A DNA stretch of 64,000 bases from Methanosarcina mazei S-6 (GCF_000970205.1 NZ_CP009512.1:1426001-1490000); one strand, 5' to 3'. Counted from the stretch's first letter, positions 51,939 through 62,120 are shown. Notes: generated from the letters alone by a model not told the origin. Numbers and translations are program-made.

Positions 51939-53543
51939 ATGAAGTATATCGTAGTTACCGGTGGGGTGATGAGCGGGCTTGGGAAAGGCATCACCATCGC
52001 GTCCATCGGCAGAAACCTGAAAAATAAAGGTTATAAAGTTACGGCTATCAAGATCGACCCTTACATCAATATCGATGCAGGTACCATGAGCCCTTACCAG
52101 CACGGGGAAGTTTTTGTGCTCAGGGACGGAGGCGAAGTTGACCTGGATCTCGGAAACTACGAGAGGTTCCTTGACACGGAACTCACCAGGGACCACAACA
52201 TAACAACTGGCAAGGTTTATCAGGAAGTGATCGCCAAAGAAAGGAGGGGAGACTACCTCGGAAAAACCGTCCAGATTATTCCTCACATTACAAATGAGAT
52301 CAAAAATAAAATAAGAAAAGTTGCAGCAAGGAGCGGGGCTGATGTCTGTCTTATTGAGATAGGAGGGACTGTAGGAGACATTGAGAGCATGCCTTTCCTT
52401 GAAGCAGTCCGCCAGATGCACAGGGAAGAACCTTCGGAAAACATTGTTTTTATCCATGTGACCCTTGTAATGGAAGATTTGCAGGGAGAACAGAAGACCA
52501 AACCTACGCAGCACTCGGTGAAAGAACTCCGGGCACTTGGGCTGAGCCCCGAAGTGATAGTTACAAGGTCAAAGACTCCCCTCCAGGAAAGCGCCAAGGA
52601 AAAAATTGCCTTATTCTGTGATGTTCCCCAGGAGCTGGTTATCAGCGCCCATGATGCCGGCGACATTTACGAAGTGCCTCTTGAGATCGAGGAGCAGGGA
52701 CTGACCACCCAGCTTATGAAGCACCTGAGGCTGGAGTCCGGTGTTGATGATGGTGGCTGGAGAGAAATGGTTGCAAGGATGAAGTCCACAACCGACGAGG
52801 TAAAGCTGGCAATCGTGGGCAAATATACAAATCTCGAAGATTCCTATCTCAGCATCCTTGAAGCTGTAAAGCACGGAGGAATTGATAACGCGTGCAGGGT
52901 TGAAGTCAACATGGTTGAAGCTGAGACCCTTGAAGAAGACCTGGTAGAAGTTGAAAAACTAAAACAGTATGATGGCATCCTGATTCCAGGCGGCTTCGGA
53001 GGCCGTGGAACTGAAGGGAAGATGCTTGCAATTAAATTTGCTAGGGAAAACGACATCCCGTTCCTTGGAATCTGCCTGGGTATGCAGCTTGCGGTAATTG
53101 AGTTTGCAAGAAATGTGGCAAACCTTGAAAACGCAAACAGCACGGAGTTTGATGAAGATACTCCTTACCCTGTGATTGATATCCTCCCGGAACAGACCGG
53201 AGTTGCGGATATGGGAGGCACCATGCGTCTTGGGGACTATGATGCTATCCTGAAAGAAGGCTCCCTTGCCACAAAGCTCTATGGGACCAATTATATTGTT
53301 GAGCGTCACCGCCACAGGTATGAAGTAAACCCCGAATTCGTGGACAGGCTTGAATCCTTTGGCATAGTGTTTTCCGGCAAAAATAAAAATAGAATGGAAA
53401 TTGCCGAAATCCCAGGAAAACGATTTTTCTTTGCCTCCCAGTTCCACCCTGAGTTCAAGTCGAGACCAGGCAGGCCGTCTCCTCCATTTAAAGGGCTCGT
53501 CAGGGCAATGTGTAAATACAGGAAGGAAAGAGAAGTTCAGTAA
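51939..53543 (+). CDS. pyrG: CTP synthase
   Basis: Makes CTP from UTP, ATP and glutamine. 534 residues. The N-terminal synthase domain has [20 protein letters not shown] (P-loop) and [20 protein letters not shown]. The C-terminal glutaminase has Cys in [15 protein letters not shown] and the His-Glu pair in [13 protein letters not shown] hairpin terminator lies 42 bases after the stop. Confidence 0.96.
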   Translation: MKYIVVTGGVMSGLGKGITIASIGRNLKNKGYKVTAIKIDPYINIDAGTMSPYQHGEVFVLRDGGEVDLDLGNYERFLDTELTRDHNITTGKVYQEVIAKERRGDYLGKTVQIIPHITNEIKNKIRKVAARSGADVCLIEIGGTVGDIESMPFLEAVRQMHREEPSENIVFIHVTLVMEDLQGEQKTKPTQHSVKELRALGLSPEVIVTRSKTPLQESAKEKIALFCDVPQELVISAHDAGDIYEVPLEIEEQGLTTQLMKHLRLESGVDDGGWREMVARMKSTTDEVKLAIVGKYTNLEDSYLSILEAVKHGGIDNACRVEVNMVEAETLEEDLVEVEKLKQYDGILIPGGFGGRGTEGKMLAIKFARENDIPFLGICLGMQLAVIEFARNVANLENANSTEFDEDTPYPVIDILPEQTGVADMGGTMRLGDYDAILKEGSLATKLYGTNYIVERHRHRYEVNPEFVDRLESFGIVFSGKNKNRMEIAEIPGKRFFFASQFHPEFKSRPGRPSPPFKGLVRAMCKYRKEREVQ

Positions 53544-53584
53544 GGACAGCATTTGCTGGATGACTCCGGAACTTTATAAAAACG

Positions 53585-53610
53585 TCAGTTTCCCTTTCTC
53601 GGGAAACTGA
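53585..53610 (+). terminator. Terminator hairpin after pyrG
   Basis: TCAGTTTCCC pairs perfectly with GGGAAACTGA around a 6-base loop TTTCTC; AT-rich DNA with a TTTT run follows. Confidence 0.65.
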
Positions 53611-53724
53611 TAAATAGTTTTAAAAATGAAATTAATGGGTTAATGTGGTATCTGCTGGGGTACTGAACTGGCATCGTACCTTGCGGATATTTCTGTTTCA
53701 TTAAATTCTATGAAGGTATACACC

Positions 53725-53859
53725 ATGGCAATGTCTAAAAAAGATATGGATAAGAAAAAGGCAGCTAAGAAAGAAAAGATGCAGGAGCTGGAAAAAATGG
53801 CTTCCGCAGGCAGCAAGGACGCAAAGAAGAAGCTGGCAAAGGAAATGAAGAAAAAATAA
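53725..53859 (+). CDS. Small Lys-rich protein A (44 aa)
   Basis: ATG 53725 to TAA 53857-53859. The sequence is almost all Lys, Ala, Met, Glu and Asp in a helical pattern: KKDMDKKKAAKKEKMQELEK, then ASAGSKDAKKKLAKEMKKK. Family not recognised. A close paralogue of 45 residues lies 300 bases on, which supports both being real genes. Nucleic-acid binding is a guess from charge. Confidence 0.65.
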   Translation: MAMSKKDMDKKKAAKKEKMQELEKMASAGSKDAKKKLAKEMKKK

Positions 53860-54166
53860 TCTTTGACAATCTTCTTCTTTTGTTCTATGTTAGTGGAAAA
53901 GCCCGGGACTGATAATATCCTGTCCCGGAAATTCTTCTCAATTAGATGCGCTTAAGGACTTTTCATACAGGTTTTTTTGACTTTTCTTGAATTCTTAAAT
54001 CTTCTGGATATTCTGATTAAGTTCCTTTTTAGTTTTCTATTTCTGGTCAAAACTATTAAATATTTTAGACACTTGATGTATGAACTTACAGTAATATTTA
54101 TTAAAGCTTAAACTGCAACAATGATATGTAGAGATTGTTAATGCAATCTCGTCGAAGGGTCGTTAT

Positions 54167-54304
54167 ATGGTAATGGATAAGAAAGATATGGAACAAATCT
54201 TTAACTCCAAGGCTCGCAAGGAAATGGAAAAACTGCAGAAGAAAGCTTCTTCAGGCGACAAAGCAGCAAAGAAGATGCTTGAAAAAGAGATAAAGAGAAA
54301 ATAA
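54167..54304 (+). CDS. Small Lys-rich protein B (45 aa)
   Basis: ATG 54167 to TAA 54302-54304. It shares with protein A the start (M-x-M-x-KKDM), the middle EKLQKKASSGDKAAKKMLEK and the basic end EIKRK. The upstream GAAGGGTCG may serve as ribosome-binding site. Tandem paralogues this short are easily missed in annotation. Confidence 0.65.
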   Translation: MVMDKKDMEQIFNSKARKEMEKLQKKASSGDKAAKKMLEKEIKRK

Positions 54305-54585
54305 CCGGCAAGTTTTTCCTTTCAGGACACTGATGAGAAGATCTGGAGGGGTTAGAAATAATCTCTTATCCAGGCTTTCATATCCAGGCCTTCATATCCA
54401 GGCTTTCAATTTCACAAATCAATCCAGCTGTTTACGATATATTTTCAAACAGATTTTTATAATTCTAAATCTCTTTTTCTTTTTTCAATTTTAACTTTCT
54501 CTGTAAGTTTATTTACTAAATTTATCTATTTCTCTGTCCTTATTTTTACAAAGTTTTATATATCTGAAATATAGCAGTATATTCG

Positions 54586-55170
54586 GTGATTATTATAGAA
54601 ACCATCAGTTTCTCAGAAGCTTTCAAATATCCTTTTAAAACGCCAGCAAGGCTCCTTTATGCACTTTTACTAATAGTTCCAGTTATAGGATGGCTTGTAC
54701 TCTTCGGTTACACTGTAAGGCTTATCAATGAGTTTGTTGAAGGCAGATATGAAGGCCTTATAAAACTAGATTTTATGGAAGACCTGAAACTCGGGTTTAC
54801 AGTTTTTCTGAAAGCGCTTCCTTTCTACATAGTATATGCGATTATATTGCATGCTGCAACTTATGTCAGCGAAATTTTCGGAAACCTCGTCAGCGTGTTA
54901 CTGGGGGTCTTTGTGATTCCTTTACTCGCTGTTAATTTTATGAGGAAACAGACCATTGAATCCTTCTTTGAATTTGACATCCTAAATATTGTCCGGAACT
55001 ATTTTGGAGAGTATATTACGACAGTCCTGAAACAGTATGCTCTTAGCTTTATATTCCTAATCCTCTCAGCCGTAATTGTAGGGCTGCCTGCACTCATGTT
55101 TACAAATACGATCTTTATTGCAAACATGTATGGAAGATTGGTGGAGAAGGGGGCAGATTCCAGTCTGTAA
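54586..55170 (+). CDS. DUF4013 membrane protein
   Basis: 194 residues, about five membrane helices, with the DUF4013 pattern: SEAFKYPFKTPARLLYALLL, IGWLVLFGYTVRLINEFVEG, then further helices. Function unknown. The GTG at 54586 has no ribosome-binding site, but a TATA box (TTTTATATA, 54555-54562) ends about 24 bases upstream, so the mRNA may be leaderless. Confidence 0.75.
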   Translation: MIIIETISFSEAFKYPFKTPARLLYALLLIVPVIGWLVLFGYTVRLINEFVEGRYEGLIKLDFMEDLKLGFTVFLKALPFYIVYAIILHAATYVSEIFGNLVSVLLGVFVIPLLAVNFMRKQTIESFFEFDILNIVRNYFGEYITTVLKQYALSFIFLILSAVIVGLPALMFTNTIFIANMYGRLVEKGADSSL

Positions 55171-55472
55171 AAAAATGTAGTAGTTTTTATATCCTTTTTC
55201 AGCCGTATCATTTTCGGCCTGAATATTTTTTTTCTTTAATTCAATGCACGCTTTTTACGTTGATTTGTTTTTAGTTATACAGGAACAAAAATTATTCTGG
55301 CACAGGCTCATGATGAAAAGCCTCCTTGCCTGCTCTGGATCTTAGAAGGTCAGAGTGCCGTGAAGCACCTGGCCCGCACGCCAAAAAAAGTAAGGTATAG
55401 AGCTTTGAGCTGTCAGTTTTTACTGCAGTCTATTTTTTGCAGCCCTGCCTGTTTTTTTGAGTTTTCAGTTTC
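55171..55472. other. Intergenic region, DUF4013 gene / truD, with GC-rich island
   Basis: 302 bases between convergent genes. T-rich at the left. A GC-rich island at 55297-55383 looks structured (next entry). Confidence 0.5.
55297..55383. ncRNA. Possible structured RNA, strand uncertain
   Basis: A closing stem GGCAC/GTGCC (55299-55303 and 55355-55359) encloses two hairpins: AGGC/GCCT around a 12-base loop containing ATGATGA (55310-55316), and CTCTG/CAGAG (55333-55337, 55351-55355; one base shared with the closing stem). ATGATGA matches a C box, but no good D box is seen. It stands out as a GC-rich island in AT-rich spacer DNA. Confidence 0.25.
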
Positions 55473-56789
55473 TCAACTCATCTGGAGAGGGTTCACTTTC
55501 ATATACTCTCTGAGTACAGTTGTAGCATAACTCCCCTTCGGCAGCATGAACTCAAGAACTGCCTTTGATTTTCCTGGGTTCAGCTCATCTTCTCCAGCCT
55601 CAAACTTCGGTTTTACCTCCAGGAGAACTTCCCTTCTGGTGCCCTTCGAGCTCATTTCAGGGAATTTTTCTATGTTAAAGCCCTCAAGAGAAACTCCAAG
55701 TTCTTTAAGAACCCCGTTTTCTATTTCTCCCGGAATCCCGGATGCAAATTCAGTATTATAACCCGGAAGGGGGGCAGTTATGAAGGCTCTGCCGAGCTTT
55801 AGCAGGCGGTTCATGGCATTTACGGTTTCGGAAGTGACTTTTTCGGTCTTTGAGGAATCCGGAAGCCCGACTTCGTTTCTGAAACAGACTATATCCCCTT
55901 CAACCGCCCGGTTCAATGGTATGCCGGCTTCTATCCTGCGGCAGAGGATTATATTGTAAATATAGGACTGGTACCCGTGAACGAACATCCTGTAAAGGTT
56001 CTGCGGAAGCACGCGGAAAGATCCGGAATAGTCTTCAGGATTTGCTATCAAATGGTTCATCATAGCCCTTTCGTGGCCCAGACGGAGAGGATAGGTTTTG
56101 AGCCCTTCTTTGAAATCCAGGGTATCTTTGACAAACTGGCGAGCATTTTTTGTTTCCTCTGGTTCTTCCGGGAAAGGTTCGGCAATGTAGAGGAGGGCTG
56201 CTTTTTCAAAGTTCCCTTCAACAATGGCTTTTCCTACCAGGTGAGTTACAGGGCGAACAGAGCCGAAGCGCTGAATCCCGAAAAAGTTGGGGACACCTCC
56301 CTGAGCAAGAATTTCATCAGTCGTCTTTTTGAGCAGAGCCTCCGTCTCTTCCGGGGAATTCTCAATATTTCTCACTGTAATCCTGAAATCATTTCCCCAC
56401 AGATCCCCAAGTTCTACGGATTTCCGGGAGCGTCCGAGCACTTTCAGCTCTATGTCCTTCAGGTGAATTTTTTCTATTTCTGATGCATCGGTATCAAATA
56501 TGCTGATTTTCTGTGTGGTAAGAGCTCTTTTGTCCTTCGTGCCTGCAACACTGATTCTTTTCTGGCTTACCTGCAGGATCCTTGAGAGAGTCCGGGTCAG
56601 GTGGTGCGTGTCCCAGTCCCTTTTTGTAAGTTCAACAATGAGGTATTTTCCTTCCTCGCCTTCCTCACGGTTTGTTATTTCTTTTACAATGAAATCCTCT
56701 ATCTCCTGGCGGAGCTGCCCTCCAAGACCTGTGGTATCGGTAGAATAAAGATTTATTCCTATCTGTTTTTCAATTTCCGGGACTTCCAT
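55473..56789 (-). CDS. truD: tRNA pseudouridine synthase TruD
   Basis: Makes pseudouridine 13 in tRNA. 438 residues, normal for archaeal TruD. Conserved parts: DFIVKEIT near residue 32, AGTKDKRALTTQKISI with the catalytic Asp near residue 82, VPNFFGIQRFGSVRPVTHLVG near 160 and the TRREVLLEVKP end block. The ATG at 56789 is followed directly by MEVPEIEKQIG. A tandem repeat of 18-bp units lies just upstream, in the promoter region. Confidence 0.93.
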   Translation of the reverse strand: MEVPEIEKQIGINLYSTDTTGLGGQLRQEIEDFIVKEITNREEGEEGKYLIVELTKRDWDTHHLTRTLSRILQVSQKRISVAGTKDKRALTTQKISIFDTDASEIEKIHLKDIELKVLGRSRKSVELGDLWGNDFRITVRNIENSPEETEALLKKTTDEILAQGGVPNFFGIQRFGSVRPVTHLVGKAIVEGNFEKAALLYIAEPFPEEPEETKNARQFVKDTLDFKEGLKTYPLRLGHERAMMNHLIANPEDYSGSFRVLPQNLYRMFVHGYQSYIYNIILCRRIEAGIPLNRAVEGDIVCFRNEVGLPDSSKTEKVTSETVNAMNRLLKLGRAFITAPLPGYNTEFASGIPGEIENGVLKELGVSLEGFNIEKFPEMSSKGTRREVLLEVKPKFEAGEDELNPGKSKAVLEFMLPKGSYATTVLREYMKVNPLQMS

Positions 56790-56809
56790 AGGTTATAAAC
56801 ACTCCTTTA

Positions 56810-57025
56810 ATAATCTGAATAGGTTTGATAATCTGAATAGGTTTGATAATCTGAATAGGTTTGATAATCTGAATAGGTTTGATAATCTGAATAGGTTTGA
56901 TAATCTGAATAGGTTTGATAATCTGAATAGGTTTGATAATCTGAATAGGTTTGATAATCTGAATAGGTTTGATAATCTGAATAGGTTTGATAATCTGAAT
57001 AGGTTTGATAATCTGAATAGGTTTG
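56810..57025. repeat. 18-bp minisatellite, 12 perfect units, upstream of truD
   Basis: Twelve exact copies of ATAATCTGAATAGGTTTG (56810-57025), with a degenerate thirteenth after them. The units are identical, so the array is young or kept uniform by slippage. Because 18 is a multiple of 3, the frames stay open (PIQIIK repeats on the minus strand), but I see no reason to call a protein. Confidence 0.97.
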
Positions 57026-57188
57026 ATAAACTGGACAAGTCTTTGAATCATATTAACAGCCGGATTTTTGAATAATAGTAAAAGGGTAAAACATGCTGAT
57101 CGGCTGTTGAGGTCAACAGTTTTTAAAAATATCCTTTCCTGCGTGTTGCCCGATATGCAAAACTTACCTTATTTGTGCTATGGAATTA

Positions 57189-58424
57189 TTAAATCGCTCT
57201 GGTGCTGATGTCAATCACTTTTACCTGCCTTGTGTCTACAAATGTCCAGCTTCTTTTAGTTTCGTTTCCTTCCAATCCCCGAATCATTGTCTGGGCCGTT
57301 TTTCCGGGGAGTCCGCCTGCATAAAGGCTGGAAGTCGGGTCGAGCATAATCCAGGAACCATATTCATCGGTCAGGTAGTTTACGTCGACATTTCCGTAAT
57401 AAGCCCTCACTCCCTTAACCGCACCTTCGATTGAATCGGTCCCGTTGCCCAGATAAACAGCTGTAAAAGCATGGTTATCTGTCAGATAAATTCTTGTTGT
57501 GCCTCCGATAGCTTCGACCATGGAAGAGAGAAGAATTGCCTGATCCTCACAATCTCCTGCACCGATTCGCAGGGTAACATTGGCTGGCTCCCATATATCA
57601 TTCCCTCTGGGGTCGCTTACGTATTCGACTTCTTCTTTTACCATGTCAAAGAGGGCACAGACCTGATAAATATTATAAGCCCCGGGATATGAGCGGGCTG
57701 TTTCGGCTGCTCTGGTTCTCACGGAAGGCTCGGAGGACTCCACCAGTCCATTTATTGTTTTAAAGTAATATTCAGGATTGTACCGGTATTTCGGGTTATG
57801 TTTTTCAGGCATTGTCTTCAGATCGGTGGTGAACCCGTTCAGGTAATAGGGGTCGTACTCGTGCCATTTCCCTTCTGACGTCGAGGCAAGAAGCCAGAGT
57901 ACAATACTGAATCTGGCTTTTTCTTCTTCAGGAACCTGCACCGCGATTATCCCGAGTATCTGCTCCTCTCCCGGGGAAAGCAAAACTCCGCAGTCTTCGG
58001 AATAAAGCCTGTTTCTGGAAGCGTTAACCGAAACTCCGTACCTGTCAATAAATATCGGGTTTCTGCCTTCGTTTTTAATTCCCACTCTCAGGTAACCTAT
58101 CCCACCCTGGAAAAGCTCTGAGGTCTGATAGCTACTGCTGAGAGAGAAGCCGGGCTGTAACGGAGTCCTCAGAATAGGAGTAAGTTCTTTCTTTGAAGTG
58201 GAATACGAGGGTATTACCGGGGAAGTAAAAGAAGCTATATCCGGTATGAATGCCTCTTCGGCTTCATCCCCGGAACTCAGCCCAAGATATTCTTTCAATT
58301 CGTCTGTAATATTGCCAGCAGTGTTCGGAAAGAGAAATCCAGTTATTATTAGCAGTAAAAGGAATATACACAGGATAGCAATTATTGAGGCTAGCTCTTT
58401 CTCTGAAATCTCTAACCTGTTCAT
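57189..58424 (-). CDS. Membrane-anchored transglutaminase-like protein
   Basis: 411 residues. One N-terminal membrane helix (about 12-34, IIAILCIFLLLLIITGFLF), then an extracellular part. A beta domain (about 80-190) precedes a transglutaminase-like domain with Cys in GAGDCEDQAILLSSMVEAIG near 293, His in LTDNHAFTAVYL near 318 and Asp in WIMLDPTSSL near 361. It could be a peptidase or crosslinking enzyme at the cell surface. A strong AGGAGG ribosome-binding site precedes the ATG. Confidence 0.82.
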   Translation of the reverse strand: MNRLEISEKELASIIAILCIFLLLLIITGFLFPNTAGNITDELKEYLGLSSGDEAEEAFIPDIASFTSPVIPSYSTSKKELTPILRTPLQPGFSLSSSYQTSELFQGGIGYLRVGIKNEGRNPIFIDRYGVSVNASRNRLYSEDCGVLLSPGEEQILGIIAVQVPEEEKARFSIVLWLLASTSEGKWHEYDPYYLNGFTTDLKTMPEKHNPKYRYNPEYYFKTINGLVESSEPSVRTRAAETARSYPGAYNIYQVCALFDMVKEEVEYVSDPRGNDIWEPANVTLRIGAGDCEDQAILLSSMVEAIGGTTRIYLTDNHAFTAVYLGNGTDSIEGAVKGVRAYYGNVDVNYLTDEYGSWIMLDPTSSLYAGGLPGKTAQTMIRGLEGNETKRSWTFVDTRQVKVIDISTRAI

Positions 58425-58545
58425 GTACGTCCTCCTGTATATGACAGCAGGCAGAATTTTTTTCCTGTCTGTGAAAACATCTCTTCTGATATCCTTTGCT
58501 GGCTTTTTAAACTTGACTATATTTTTTTACCCGGAAATCCTGAAG

Positions 58546-58893
58546 TTAAACGAGTTTAAGGTCTTTTGTAATTTTATCTATAAGCTCTTCTTTTGCCGGC
58601 CCTATCCCGAGTACTGTAACGGTTCCGGGAGGGATCTCAGTAAGGCCCGCGTCCTGTATAAGAGCAGTAGGGAGCCCTTCCCGCCTTGCTTTCTCTTTAA
58701 GCTCATAAAGTTCCTTAATGCTCGGGACTTTCAGGACAATTTTCTTTTGCCCTCCTTCTTTCCATTTTTCAAGGTCGCCTTTACTTGCCCATTCAGCTGC
58801 AGAAAGGGCAGCGTGAGCCACCTGTACAGCAAATTTGCCTTTAGAAAGTTTCAGGTCGTCCCGGGTAACTATACACTGTTTGTATTCACTCAT
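58546..58893 (-). CDS. pth2: Peptidyl-tRNA hydrolase 2
   Basis: Releases tRNA from stalled peptidyl-tRNA. 115 residues from ATG 58893 ([17 protein letters not shown]), which has a GAGG ribosome-binding site; a TTG-started extension is rejected. Conserved parts are [17 protein letters not shown] and [20 protein letters not shown], then [13 protein letters not shown]. Confidence 0.95.
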   Translation of the reverse strand: MSEYKQCIVTRDDLKLSKGKFAVQVAHAALSAAEWASKGDLEKWKEGGQKKIVLKVPSIKELYELKEKARREGLPTALIQDAGLTEIPPGTVTVLGIGPAKEELIDKITKDLKLV

Positions 58894-59166
58894 CTTTTGC
58901 CTCTGACTATTCAAAGGCAACCTATATCTTAATGTTTTCTGTGCGGTCTTTCCGGCTGGAAATCCGGATCTGTCTTAAAATTTCAATAACTTTTTCTTGA
59001 CCGATTGTCCTCAGGATAATCGTTTTCGGACTGCTTATGTCAAAAGCAGCTCTTATCGTTTTTACGGGTCCGCCGGCTGAATCAGCAGTCTACGGGTTTG
59101 ATAATTCCTTTATGAATCCTCTCTCTAAAATATGTTATACTAACTCCAATCAGATTTATAGTTAAT

Positions 59167-60141
59167 TCATAAAATATTTTTAAGGTGTTCCAGGATGTGG
59201 TCTGCGGGATTTATTCCCCAGGCATCAAAAATTCCTTTTCCTGAAGGTGTTCCGTTGACTTCAAGTATCCTTGGACTTTTCCTGTTTTCACTGCTCATGC
59301 CTTCGGTTTTTTTGTTTTCTTCCGATTCTTCCGTGCCTTCTATAATATCAATGCCTGCAAATGTCGTTCCAAGCGCAAGTGAAGCTTTTTCGGCAATTTT
59401 TTCCTGCTCATCGGTAAGAACGCATCTATCCGAACTTCCTCCCTGGCTCAGGTTGTTCACCCAGGAGCCAGCAGCAGCTTTTCTATAAATAGCTCCTATG
59501 GCAGTGCCGCCCACAACAAAAGCCCTTATGTCTCTCCCCGGGTTTTCTATAAATTCCTGAATATAGAGCATCCCTTTCTCTTCAAGCAGCTTTTCAAGAA
59601 TTTCCTCAACAGGTGCAGGCTCAATCTTTCGGTCTGAAAACCGGATTTCCCGGTTCTTTACCCTTGCAATATCCTTCCCTTTATATCCAAAAACAGGTTT
59701 TATAACAGCGTCCCCGAATTCTGATATTACTTTTAATGCTGCCTCAAGACTCTGGACAGCTACAGTTTCAGGCACAGGAAGCCCGGCTTTTGCAAGAAGA
59801 TAAGAAGCATGGTATTTGTTTGCCGCATTCTGGATGGCTTCTGGAGAGTTTATAACCGAAACCCCTTCTGCCTCGAGTTCCCTGAGTATGTCAAACCTGA
59901 ATGAAACTCCTTCAAAAGCCCCTGCACCCACATCCCTTACAATAAGCGCATCAAGGTCTGAGAGCAGAACTTCACCTGCTTTAAAAATGGAGGCTGGCTC
60001 AGAAATGCCTGAACCTATCCTGACTTCCGCATTACTGAGGTCAAAAACAAGAGGGGAAAAACCTTTTTCTTTTGCCGCTTTGATGAGTGCCCGGGCTGTC
60101 CAGTCTTCAGGATCAGCAATTGCAATCCCTATTTTTTTCAT
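59167..60141 (-). CDS. mptN: ATP-grasp glutamate ligase, MptN-like (tetrahydrosarcinapterin synthesis)
   Basis: RimK-type ATP-grasp ligase of 324 residues. Core motifs: [55 protein letters not shown] and [13 protein letters not shown]. In Methanosarcina MptN adds glutamate to tetrahydromethanopterin to give tetrahydrosarcinapterin. A Glu/Ser/Lys-rich insertion (about 270-292) sits just before the last ATP-grasp motif. Other RimK relatives (F420 ligase CofF) are possible. Confidence 0.7.
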   Translation of the reverse strand: MKKIGIAIADPEDWTARALIKAAKEKGFSPLVFDLSNAEVRIGSGISEPASIFKAGEVLLSDLDALIVRDVGAGAFEGVSFRFDILRELEAEGVSVINSPEAIQNAANKYHASYLLAKAGLPVPETVAVQSLEAALKVISEFGDAVIKPVFGYKGKDIARVKNREIRFSDRKIEPAPVEEILEKLLEEKGMLYIQEFIENPGRDIRAFVVGGTAIGAIYRKAAAGSWVNNLSQGGSSDRCVLTDEQEKIAEKASLALGTTFAGIDIIEGTEESEENKKTEGMSSENRKSPRILEVNGTPSGKGIFDAWGINPADHILEHLKNIL

Positions 60142-60275
60142 AGGGTATGATCTGATACTTTTATAATCAAGTTTGCGATATGGGTTAAATCATATTTTCA
60201 ATTGAAATATCCGGGGCTAAAAGAGTTCGGAAAGGTAATCATGCAGAGTTTAGCCCTGAGGATCTTTATCTTTTT

Positions 60276-60665
60276 TCAGGTCTTTTCTTCCAGAGGTTCA
60301 AGCCCCTGCTTTTTACGGTAATCATTGATCGCTCTGTGGGTAGCTTCCCTCGAAACTACCGAACATTCAAGTTTTCCCGGAGGCAGCCCTTCAAGGGCTT
60401 CGGCTACAGCTTCATCTGTAAGCTCCCAGGCTTCTTCAAGGGTTTTGCCCTTTATCATTTCAGTTGCCATGCTGCTGGAAGCTATTGCTGCTGCACAGCC
60501 AAAAGTCTTGAACTTTACATCTTCTATTCTGTTGTCCCGTATTTTCAGGAAGATCTTCATCTGGTCCCCGTGAGGGTTTCCTGCTTCTCCGATGCCATCC
60601 GCATTTTCTATTTCCCCCACGTTTCTCGGATTCATAAAATGGTCCATTACTTTCTTATTATACAC
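60276..60665 (-). CDS. iscU: IscU/NifU-like Fe-S scaffold lacking one ligand Cys
   Basis: 129 residues from GTG 60665 (family start M-YNKKVMDHFMNPRNVG), with a GGGGGA site; an upstream ATG at 60710 overlaps iscS. It is a scaffold where IscS sulphur and iron are assembled. Expected ligands are Cys in GNPxCGD, Cys in FGC and Cys in HCS. Here the first site reads GNPHGD (30-34) with no Cys, the second is C57 and the third is C101 in LECS. So one of the three classic ligands is absent. iscS lies 28 bases upstream. Confidence 0.88.
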   Translation of the reverse strand: MYNKKVMDHFMNPRNVGEIENADGIGEAGNPHGDQMKIFLKIRDNRIEDVKFKTFGCAAAIASSSMATEMIKGKTLEEAWELTDEAVAEALEGLPPGKLECSVVSREATHRAINDYRKKQGLEPLEEKT

Positions 60666-60693
60666 AAAATTCCCCCACTTGCGTCCTTTGTAT

Positions 60694-61884
60694 TCATTTT
60701 TCACATACATCTGATGGTTTATAGAATGGAGATATAGCCCTTAATTTTTCCACGACCTGAGGCAGGACTTCGAGTACGTAATCGACATCTTCTTCGGTAT
60801 TTGCATCTCCCAGAGTCAGGCGCAAAGAGCCCTGGGCAATTTCCGGGGGCACTCCTATTGCGCTGAGTACATGTGAAGGGTCAAGAGAGCCAGAAGAACA
60901 GGCACTGCCTGTTGAACTGCAAATACCCATCTGGTCAAGCATAAGCAGCAGGGACTCCCCTTCTATATACTCAAAACTGAAGTTCAGGTTTCCCGGGAGG
61001 CGCTTTTCCGGGTGTCCGTTCAGCCTGCAGTGGGGAATTTCCATTATTCCTTTCCTTAAACGGTCCCTCATTTTTCTTATCTTTTCAGCATGCTTCTCGA
61101 TATTTGCAGTCGCAAGCTCTATAGCCTTTCCCATTCCGGCAATTCCCGCAACATTTTCTGTCCCCGCCCGTTTCCTTTTTTCCTGTGCTCCTCCGTGAAT
61201 GTAGCTGTCAATTTCAGTCCCTTCTCTAATATATAGAGCCCCTATTCCTTTTGGCCCATAGAATTTATGCGCGGAAAGTGAGAGCATATTCACATCCCTG
61301 TCTTTCCCCTTCAGGTCAAGAGAAAAATTGCCTGTTGCCTGTACGGCATCGGTATGGAAAGGAACCCCGTGCTCTCCGGCAACCTTCCCTATCTCTGATA
61401 TGGGCTCGATTGTCCCTATTTCATTATTGGCGTACATGACCGAAATAAGGATAGTGTCTTCTCTTATTGCAGCTTCCAGTTCTGCAGGGTCTACAAGTCC
61501 GTATTCGTCCACAGGCAGATAGGTTACATCAAATCCCTTAGTTTCAAGATACTTGCAGGGGTAAAGCACGGCGTGGTGTTCGATTGGTATGGTGATAATA
61601 TGTTTCCCTTTTTTTCGCCTGGCAAAAGCAGTTCCTTTAACAGCCCAGTTGTCAGACTCCGTCCCCCCTGAAGTGAAGTAAATTTCTTCGGGGCTGGCTC
61701 CAAGAGCCTTTGCAAGCTTTTCCCTCGCAGTTTCCACAGCTTCTTTTCCTTCCCTGCCTATTGAATACAGGGAAGAAGGATTCCCGAAATGGTCTTTCAA
61801 AAAAGGCAGCATAGTTTCAACCACTTCCTGTTTTATGAAAGTGGTGGCTGCGTGGTCCATGTATACTAAACGGTTTTCTCCCAT
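60694..61884 (-). CDS. iscS: Cysteine desulphurase IscS/NifS
   Basis: PLP enzyme that takes sulphur from cysteine for Fe-S clusters. 396 residues from ATG 61884 (MGENRLVYMDHAATT). PLP lysine in LSLSAHKFYGPKGIGALY; active-site Cys in SSTGSACSSGSLDPSHVL; HTDAVQATG also present. Upstream 27 codons are outside the family and not counted. It precedes iscU in one operon. Confidence 0.95.
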   Translation of the reverse strand: MGENRLVYMDHAATTFIKQEVVETMLPFLKDHFGNPSSLYSIGREGKEAVETAREKLAKALGASPEEIYFTSGGTESDNWAVKGTAFARRKKGKHIITIPIEHHAVLYPCKYLETKGFDVTYLPVDEYGLVDPAELEAAIREDTILISVMYANNEIGTIEPISEIGKVAGEHGVPFHTDAVQATGNFSLDLKGKDRDVNMLSLSAHKFYGPKGIGALYIREGTEIDSYIHGGAQEKRKRAGTENVAGIAGMGKAIELATANIEKHAEKIRKMRDRLRKGIMEIPHCRLNGHPEKRLPGNLNFSFEYIEGESLLLMLDQMGICSSTGSACSSGSLDPSHVLSAIGVPPEIAQGSLRLTLGDANTEEDVDYVLEVLPQVVEKLRAISPFYKPSDVCEK

Positions 61885-62120
61885 CAGAACACCCAAGGAA
61901 AATAGGAGTTCGCCTGATATGAATTTATTGTGTGCCCTACAAAAGCTTTCATTTTTATCCGGCACTGCGAAACCCGCTATTCTTCAGGAATCCGGATAAT
62001 TCTTTGAGTTAACGTCCCGGTCTGTAATCCTGAGTACACTGTAACAACTTTTCCTTATCGAGAAGGTATTTATAATTCAATTTCTTTAGTCCATTTCCAA
62101 TTAAGGAGGAAAATGAGCTT

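Noticed and set aside
56770-57051. Open frames with PIQIIK repeats as a repeat protein
   Set aside because: The frames exist only because the 18-bp unit is a multiple of three and has no stop; more than one frame is open and it overlaps the truD start.
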